From Lederbergia panacisoli (GTDB lineage Bacteria; Bacillota; Bacilli; Bacillales; Bacillaceae_C), in the NCBI RefSeq assembly GCF_024626525.1, contig NZ_JANJGU010000002.1, positions 62,001 through 126,000 on the forward strand: 64,000 bases of DNA, written 5' to 3'. The notes under the pieces were generated by a model. That model was given only the letters and a program-made list of their open reading frames with translations. It ran no database searches and was not told the origin of the DNA. Position numbers and translations under genes: made by a program. Positions 58,872 through 64,000 of the stretch are shown here, piece after piece (positions within the stretch are counted from its first letter, which is position 1; the number at the start of each line of letters is the position of its first letter).

Positions 58872-59297
58872 TTAAGAGATGACATAGGAGGTGATATAGA
58901 CTCTGACCACTTTTCCACCTTGCATAAGCTCGTTTATTTTTTCTTTCATCGTTTCTTCCAGCTTTTGTTTTCCATCCTTGCCATCTAAATCAGAAGGCTC
59001 CATTTCAGAAAGCTCGGATATGATTAAATTTTTTATCTGAAAATCTCTTTTTTGAAACTCTTCCTTTGCTTTTTTACCATTCGTCTGCACCTTAAAGGAA
59101 ATCTTTACGTAATCACCATTTTTTATATTTGTCATAACCTCTGGAACATCAACAGATACTTTTATGACCTCATCAATCGTAGGTTCTTTTTTATGATCTT
59201 TACCACCTAGATTCATTATGATGATTAAGGCTAATGTAGCAAGCAGCAATATTGCCGTTAAAAGAACCATCATGGTTGGAAATAATCTTTTACTCAT
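58872..59297 (-). CDS. fliL: Flagellar basal-body protein FliL
   Basis: Single-pass membrane protein near the stators, affecting motor function. It has 141 residues with a transmembrane helix at about 9-29 and a periplasm-facing stomatin-like domain. Between swrD and fliM. Confidence 0.93.
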   Translation of the reverse strand: MSKRLFPTMMVLLTAILLLATLALIIIMNLGGKDHKKEPTIDEVIKVSVDVPEVMTNIKNGDYVKISFKVQTNGKKAKEEFQKRDFQIKNLIISELSEMEPSDLDGKDGKQKLEETMKEKINELMQGGKVVRVYITSYVIS

Positions 59298-59301
59298 CTT
59301 T

Positions 59302-59508
59302 CTAATCCTCCAATTCTTTGCGGCCGAGGAGATTAATGGACTGATAGAAATCCAAGATACGTCTATATATTACCTCCTCTGATTCTGCTGCTACATATTT
59401 ACGTCCATTTGTGAGGGTTATGGTAGTATCCGGAAACGACTCTATTTTTTCGATATATAAAGCATTTAGCTGAAAGGTCTTTCCATTTAATCTAGTAATT
59501 GTGATCAA
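59302..59508 (-). CDS. swrD: SwrD (FlbD-like) motor torque protein
   Basis: A 68-residue protein (ITITRLNGKTFQLNALYIEKIES) of the FlbD family; SwrD increases flagellar torque in B. subtilis. The start codon is TTG and I see no Shine-Dalgarno sequence. A hairpin (GGCCAGG ... CCTGGTCC) lies between flgE and this start, so translation may be weak or regulated. Confidence 0.85.
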   Translation of the reverse strand: MITITRLNGKTFQLNALYIEKIESFPDTTITLTNGRKYVAAESEEVIYRRILDFYQSINLLGRKELED

Positions 59509-59561
59509 TGAATGATCAGGACCAGGTTGTAAAAGGTGCCTGGCCCTGCTCCCCCCTTACA

Positions 59562-60926
59562 TTATCGTTTTAAGTTTACGAGTTCCTGTAATATTTCATC
59601 GGATGTTGTGATGATTCTTGTATTTGCTTGGAACCCACGCTGAGCAACAATCATTTCCGTAAACTCTTCGGAAAGATCCACGTTGGACATTTCGAGTGAA
59701 CCAGATACGAGAGTACCCGAACCATCGTTTCCAGGTACAGTATAAGTTGCTATCCCAGAGGCTGCGGATTGTGCAAACATATTTTCCCCAACTTTTTGAA
59801 GTCCACCATTATTGGCAAAACGAGCAAGGGTAATCGAAAAATTAGTTGTGTATAAATCTCCGTCCTTCGTTAGGCCAAGCTCTGTCGCATGGATATAATC
59901 AATAGCATCCAATGCATCTGCCACTCTCTCAGAAGCTACTGTAATTTGCGCTGAAGCACTATTTGCATTTGTTAATGCGGTTGTTGCTGCATTTTCAATT
60001 GCTGTTTTATTTGCATTTGTTTTATCGCCTTGATACGTATTAAATGCTGTATCTACACTAGTTACAGAAGGTTTTAGTGTATCTATGAAGGTTTTTATAT
60101 TCTTCACTTCTGTTTCTGCAGTGTCAGCTTTTATTTGTGCAGCTTCTGCATCAGCTTTTGCTCTTGGGTCACCAGCAGCTTTTGACACTAAATTATCTGC
60201 TTCTACCTTAAGCAATTGTGCCTCTTTTTCGGCTTCACGTACCATTTCGTCTAGTTCTTTCGTTAATTTCACTAAGGAATCAAGATGTTTCTTTGAAGTT
60301 GGATTTTCAACGAGATTTTTTGCAGTACCTGCTATACTCCCAATCAATTCACGTACTTTATCTACCGATGTTTGATTTGTACTTTTAATAAAACTAATCT
60401 TACCATTTTCAGAAATACTGAAACTTTGAATTTCGTTAATCTTGCCGCCATTAATGTGGATTGGCTGTAGAGTATTACTACTAGGGTCAGTTGCTAATAC
60501 ATAATGTCCCGTACCAGTGACGACATATCCATCATTATTTAAATAAAGATTGCCTGCTCTCGTATAGTAGGTTGAAGTTGCAAAGAAAGTATCTCCACTT
60601 GGTGTCCCTTCCGCTACTGTAATATAACCATCACCTTGAATAGCTAGATCAAGGACTCTCCCTGTTGTTTGCAAGCTTCCTTGAGTATCAATCGTATCGA
60701 TTGATGCAAGCTGTGAGCCTAATCCAACTTGTTTCGGATTAGTCCCACCCCTATTTTGTGTAGTAGCACTAGCCCCTGATATCGTTTGATTGACCATATC
60801 TTTAAACGTAACACGACCTTTTTTAAATCCGTAAGTGTTGACGTTGGCTATGTTATTACCTATTACATCTAGTTTTGTCTGGAAGTTTTTCATACCGCTT
60901 ATACCAGAATACATCGAACGAATCAT
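59562..60926 (-). CDS. flgE: Flagellar hook protein FlgE with a large internal insertion
   Basis: Builds the hook. The N-terminal rod-like helix region (MIRSMYSGISGMKNFQTKLDVIGNNIANVNTYGFK in order) and C-terminal helix (EFTEMIVAQRGFQANTRIITTSDEIL in order) are canonical. At 454 residues it is far longer than the 264 of B. subtilis FlgE. Residues about 185-350 are an Ala/Lys/Glu-rich, strongly helical insertion (LVKLTKELDEMVREAEKEAQ) placed within the surface domain after GKISFIKSTNQTS. Without it about 288 residues remain. An AACCGC/GCGGTT hairpin precedes the ribosome-binding site. Confidence 0.93.
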   Translation of the reverse strand: MIRSMYSGISGMKNFQTKLDVIGNNIANVNTYGFKKGRVTFKDMVNQTISGASATTQNRGGTNPKQVGLGSQLASIDTIDTQGSLQTTGRVLDLAIQGDGYITVAEGTPSGDTFFATSTYYTRAGNLYLNNDGYVVTGTGHYVLATDPSSNTLQPIHINGGKINEIQSFSISENGKISFIKSTNQTSVDKVRELIGSIAGTAKNLVENPTSKKHLDSLVKLTKELDEMVREAEKEAQLLKVEADNLVSKAAGDPRAKADAEAAQIKADTAETEVKNIKTFIDTLKPSVTSVDTAFNTYQGDKTNANKTAIENAATTALTNANSASAQITVASERVADALDAIDYIHATELGLTKDGDLYTTNFSITLARFANNGGLQKVGENMFAQSAASGIATYTVPGNDGSGTLVSGSLEMSNVDLSEEFTEMIVAQRGFQANTRIITTSDEILQELVNLKR

Positions 60927-61013
60927 GTAAAATGATCTCCCTTCTGAACCGCCTCTGTCAGTCAGCGGTTCTCAGCCTCCGTTAAGGTCCAGCTGATATC
61001 GTTTATTATTGTC

Positions 61014-61403
61014 TTAATCTAGAACAATGGTTCCATCTATATTCGTAAAGATATGACTTCCCGCTTCCTGCCTGTCCATTACTGTAACAACTGTATTATT
61101 TTTCGCACTTATGATTAATGCAGCATTTTTTAACAAAACAAGTGAATCCTTAACACCTTGTTTTTTCGCTTCATTCACTTTCACGCCAATTTCTTCCCAA
61201 GTATGAGGCTCTAAGGAAATATTACGTTGGCTCATTCTTAACTCTGCATGTTTACTTATCGTTAGTGAAGACTGTTTTGCAGTTGCTTGTCCCAACACTT
61301 GGGAAAATGAATGTTGATTCGATTTTTCGGTTTTGTTGGATTTAGCCTTAGTATTTATTGCAATTGGCTGGACAGGAAGCTTGTGAATCATATGATTTTT
61401 CAT
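61014..61403 (-). CDS. Flagellar operon protein of the flg_new (TIGR02530) type
   Basis: A 129-residue conserved flagellar-operon protein of unclear function. The core SKHAELRMSQRNISLEPHTWEEIG and the C-terminus DRQEAGSHIFTNIDGTIVLD are typical. No signal or membrane helix. ATG is chosen because AAGGAA lies 9 nt upstream. It lies between flgD and flgE and may assist hook assembly; the role is inferred. Confidence 0.85.
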   Translation of the reverse strand: MKNHMIHKLPVQPIAINTKAKSNKTEKSNQHSFSQVLGQATAKQSSLTISKHAELRMSQRNISLEPHTWEEIGVKVNEAKKQGVKDSLVLLKNAALIISAKNNTVVTVMDRQEAGSHIFTNIDGTIVLD

Positions 61404-61420
61404 TTGAATAACTTCCTTCA

Positions 61421-62050
61421 CTAGCTTATTTTTATTACCTCATTTGTTTTAATTGATTTCCCATCTTCCGTATGAAGAAACACGATGTTATTCTTCATTG
61501 AAACTGATTGAACCTTTCCACTATGCTCTTCTTCATCCTCCATCCATGTAATATTTTTTCCAATCATGGATGTTGCATAAATAAGAGGTGTTTCAGCTGC
61601 AATGTTATTAACTTGAGAGATGTTAGCAGGAGTTAATTCTGTTCCATCTTCCAAAGTGAACTTTACAGTATCAGCAACAAATTGAACCGAACTTACAATT
61701 CCTTTTCCGTTGGCAAAACTTTGTTCAGCAGTATCAGATTCATCATTGATTTTATGCCATGTTACTTCTTTACCAACAAATTGACTCAGAGCAATTAAAC
61801 TAGACTGTGACTCAAACTGAACTAACTTTTCAATAGATTTGCCCATATTCGTCATTTGTTCCAATGAGGAAAAGGTTGCCATTTGCGCAATAAATTCTTT
61901 GTCCTGCATTGGATTCATAGGATCTTGGTTTTGCAGTTGAACCATTAATAGTTTAAGAAAATCATCTTTTCCTAAAATATCATTGCCTGCTTTAGCTTCC
62001 CTTTTCTGAACAGACGAATACAACAAATCTGAGTCGATTGAAATTGACAT
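61421..62050 (-). CDS. flgD: Hook scaffolding protein FlgD
   Basis: Caps the growing hook. It has 209 residues with the conserved N-terminus GKDDFLKLLMVQLQNQDPM and NPMQDKEFIAQMATFSSLEQ, and a C-terminal Tudor/Ig-like region. The ATG after AAGGATAAG is used; an upstream 12-codon extension is rejected. Confidence 0.93.
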   Translation of the reverse strand: MSISIDSDLLYSSVQKREAKAGNDILGKDDFLKLLMVQLQNQDPMNPMQDKEFIAQMATFSSLEQMTNMGKSIEKLVQFESQSSLIALSQFVGKEVTWHKINDESDTAEQSFANGKGIVSSVQFVADTVKFTLEDGTELTPANISQVNNIAAETPLIYATSMIGKNITWMEDEEEHSGKVQSVSMKNNIVFLHTEDGKSIKTNEVIKIS

Positions 62051-62057
62051 CTTATCC

Positions 62058-63209
62058 TTACACCTCCGTTTCAAATAAAATATCACTTAAAGCATCTTTG
62101 AAGTTATCATTGGTTTCATTTTGGGATTGACCATGATCTTGATTTTGTTGTTGATGCTGCTGTCCATTTCCGCGGCTATCTTGATTTGTATACCTATTTA
62201 TGTCACCTTGATTGTATGTAACCTCTATTCGATCAACTGAAATATTTTGCTGTGTAAAAGCTTGTCTTAAACTATTAAGTTGAAAATCTAGCATTTCCTT
62301 TGCTTTTTGTGTAGATGCTAAAATTCGAGCTGTTAATTGCCCATCTTTTTGCAAAAGCTCTACTCTTAATGACCCTAATTCTTCCGGGTGTAGTCTAATT
62401 AATAATTTCGTTGTATTTATCCCTTGTGTAAGACTGGACCTGGCTAGAATATTGGAAAATTCCCTAATTAACCCACGCATCACAGTTTCTTTGTTTACTG
62501 ATTCACTAACATTCAAAATAAAGGATTCGTTTCGAATAACTGGATTCGAATTCGACAAATGACTTGGTACCATAATTTTAGAGCTATTACTATCGGTTCT
62601 GAAATCAATACCTTCTTTTCCTTTAAAAAACGCGTTATCTAATGAATTTCTTATATTTTGATATTTTGTATCTTTAGCCATATCCTGCAGCCTTTTTAAT
62701 AAATATTCCATGGAGTCTTCCAGCTCTTCAACCTGTTGCATTTCTCGAAGGTTGACGACATGACTTGTAAACAGAAACACTTTAACCGATTTTATAAAGG
62801 AAGACATTTTGTTCGAAGGTAAGCTTTTTAATTCTTCATTATTTATTCCTGTAATAACTTGGAATAATAAAACAGAAGCCGCTAAAAATTCCTCAGGAAG
62901 TTGTTCTCCCAGCTTTATTGATTCTGGCAAATGAATAGGATCCACGTTCTCTTTAAGCCAATCAAATATTTCTTGAACATTTTCAGCCCAATTCTCAACT
63001 GTTTCTTCAATTTCGGAGGATCCTATTAATGTATCAATTACCTCCATTATTGATCCCATTTCTGGAGCGGAATTAGTCTCAGAAAGGAGTTGTCCATCGT
63101 TAGCTAATGTTGCTCCTAAAATCATTTGAAAACTTGTATTATTAGACTCTGGGCTAGTATACATATTTGTGCCTTGTAATAAAGTTGATTCAAATCCACC
63201 AATTTTCAA
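62058..63209 (-). CDS. fliK: Hook-length control protein FliK
   Basis: Molecular ruler and export switch trigger. It has 383 residues: a long variable, largely helical N-terminal part and the conserved C-terminal domain (LLIRLHPEELGSLRVELLQKDG in order, LNSLRQAFTQQNI). The C-terminus has a Gln/His-rich tract (GNGQQHQQQNQDHGQSQ). TTG is taken as the start because AGGGGG lies 8 nt before it; the upstream GTG touches that site. Confidence 0.92.
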   Translation of the reverse strand: MKIGGFESTLLQGTNMYTSPESNNTSFQMILGATLANDGQLLSETNSAPEMGSIMEVIDTLIGSSEIEETVENWAENVQEIFDWLKENVDPIHLPESIKLGEQLPEEFLAASVLLFQVITGINNEELKSLPSNKMSSFIKSVKVFLFTSHVVNLREMQQVEELEDSMEYLLKRLQDMAKDTKYQNIRNSLDNAFFKGKEGIDFRTDSNSSKIMVPSHLSNSNPVIRNESFILNVSESVNKETVMRGLIREFSNILARSSLTQGINTTKLLIRLHPEELGSLRVELLQKDGQLTARILASTQKAKEMLDFQLNSLRQAFTQQNISVDRIEVTYNQGDINRYTNQDSRGNGQQHQQQNQDHGQSQNETNDNFKDALSDILFETEV

Positions 63210-63239
63210 ATTTATCACCCCCTCTCAAGTGTGGATGCA

Positions 63240-63836
63240 TTACTCAGCTTTGGCTGAAAGCTTTTCTAAATATTTTGCTGCTCTATCAGGTGGCATTTTT
63301 TCCATAATCTTGGCTAGTGATTCGGTACTAATATTAGATAAAACTTTTACAGCTTCATCATCACTCATTTCTAAAATAATCGGCGCTGCACTTTTTGGCG
63401 TCATCGCCTCATAGGTTGAAATGATTTCTTTAAAAGCACGTTTATTTTCGTCCTGTATTAGCCTCAATTCCTCTATCGTTTTTTCAAGTCTTTCCTTTTC
63501 AAGCAAAAAACGTTCTTTGTCAAAATCATACTTTTCAAGCTGTGATTTTAGTTGATCGATTTGTGCATTTTTATTTAGTATTTCAGCATCTAAACTGATG
63601 ATTTTTTCATCGTATTCAAGTGCATTAAATTTTTCCTTATCATCAATCATATTTGCAATAACAGGAACTTTTTCACTGATTTCTTTTGCTTTTTGGAATA
63701 TATTTACCCCAGCTACCGAAGCAATCAGCAAACCTAAAAAGAGAGCGAATAGAAGCGGAATTAAAAACCAAAAGATAAACCGATGAAACATTCCCGGCTC
63801 TTTTTCCATATTTTGATTTTTGAAGGTTTTTTCCAC
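63240..63836 (-). CDS. ylxF: YlxF, MgtE-N-domain flagellar protein
   Basis: A 198-residue membrane-anchored protein of the flagellar operon. It has one transmembrane helix (about 17-39), a long coiled coil (80-140) and a C-terminal MgtE-N-like domain (MSDDEAVKVLSNISTESLAKIMEKM). Resembles the FliG-interacting MotE type; role not proven. The start is GTG, with TTAGGTG 5 nt upstream. Confidence 0.9.
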   Translation of the reverse strand: MEKTFKNQNMEKEPGMFHRFIFWFLIPLLFALFLGLLIASVAGVNIFQKAKEISEKVPVIANMIDDKEKFNALEYDEKIISLDAEILNKNAQIDQLKSQLEKYDFDKERFLLEKERLEKTIEELRLIQDENKRAFKEIISTYEAMTPKSAAPIILEMSDDEAVKVLSNISTESLAKIMEKMPPDRAAKYLEKLSAKAE

Positions 63837-63844
63837 TTTTTCAC

Positions 63845-64000
63845 CTAATTTCCGCCTCGATGAAAATATTGTACAGATGAATATTCATCAAGGTGCATAT
63901 TTTCTGTCTTTTCAATCATTTGCAAGTAATATTGATACGTTTTTTCTTTCAGCTTTTCATATTTTTTCACTTCAATATTACTTTCTTTCAGTCTTTCCTC
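63845..64000 (-). CDS. fliJ: Flagellar protein FliJ, C-terminal fragment (cut by the window edge)
   Basis: Fifty-one residues and the stop are visible in the minus strand: ERLKESNIEVKKYEKLKEKT ... MHLDEYSSVQYFHRGGN. This helical tail with KYEKLKEK and the QYF ending is typical of FliJ, an export ATPase (FliI) stalk protein. The gene continues beyond position 64000. Its TAG lies 8 bp before the ylxF GTG. Confidence 0.85.
   Translation of the reverse strand, partial: EERLKESNIEVKKYEKLKEKTYQYYLQMIEKTENMHLDEYSSVQYFHRGGN

Overview
The window is a contiguous, low-GC chromosomal segment of an endospore-forming, flagellated Firmicute of the family Bacillaceae. Evidence for this is the SpoIIIE, SpoVFA and SpoVFB genes, the SigD fla/che cluster with SwrB, SwrD and FliY, AGGAGG ribosome-binding sites, and a gene order that follows Bacillus subtilis almost gene for gene. 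All 63 genes lie on the minus strand, so the window is read from high to low coordinates. Genus and species cannot be fixed from the sequence alone.

Right part (64.0 to 42.4 kb): the distal two thirds of the fla/che operon, in the order fliJ (cut by the window edge), ylxF, fliK, flgD, a flg_new-type gene, flgE, swrD, fliL, fliM, fliY, cheY, fliO, fliP, fliQ, fliR, flhB, flhA, flhF, flhG, cheB, cheA, cheW, cheC, cheD, sigD, a small unknown gene, swrB. It encodes the hook and its length control, the export gate, the C-ring switch, the chemotaxis core and the late flagellar sigma factor. Three departures stand out. CheB lacks its receiver domain and sits behind a 210-bp leader with its own SigA-like promoter. 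The hook protein carries an extra helical domain of about 165 residues. A repeat hairpin interrupts the operon between cheA and cheW.

Middle part (42.3 to 20.9 kb): rpsB, tsf, pyrH, frr, uppS, cdsA, dxr, rseP, proS, polC, then the rimP-nusA-ylxR-ylxQ-infB-ylxP-rbfA-truB-ribC-rpsO translation cluster. This is core growth machinery in canonical Bacillus order.

Left part (20.5 to 1 kb): pnp, ylxY, mlpA, ymxH, the spore dipicolinate/diaminopimelate operon spoVFA-spoVFB-asd-dapG-dapA with a SigK-like promoter, rnjB, tepA, ylzJ, a MATE transporter, spoIIIE, and a nucleoside-type BMP lipoprotein plus ABC ATPase (cut by the window edge). The MATE gene looks like an insertion between ylzJ and spoIIIE and is bracketed by repeats.

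Two families of short palindromic interspersed repeats, called A and B here, recur in the intergenic gaps, with four A and five B copies. In one place a B copy is nested inside an A copy. No RNA gene, CRISPR array, prophage or complete transposon was seen. There is no obviously new multi-gene system. The items most worth a second look are the receiver-less CheB with its structured leader, the hook insertion, and the repeat families.
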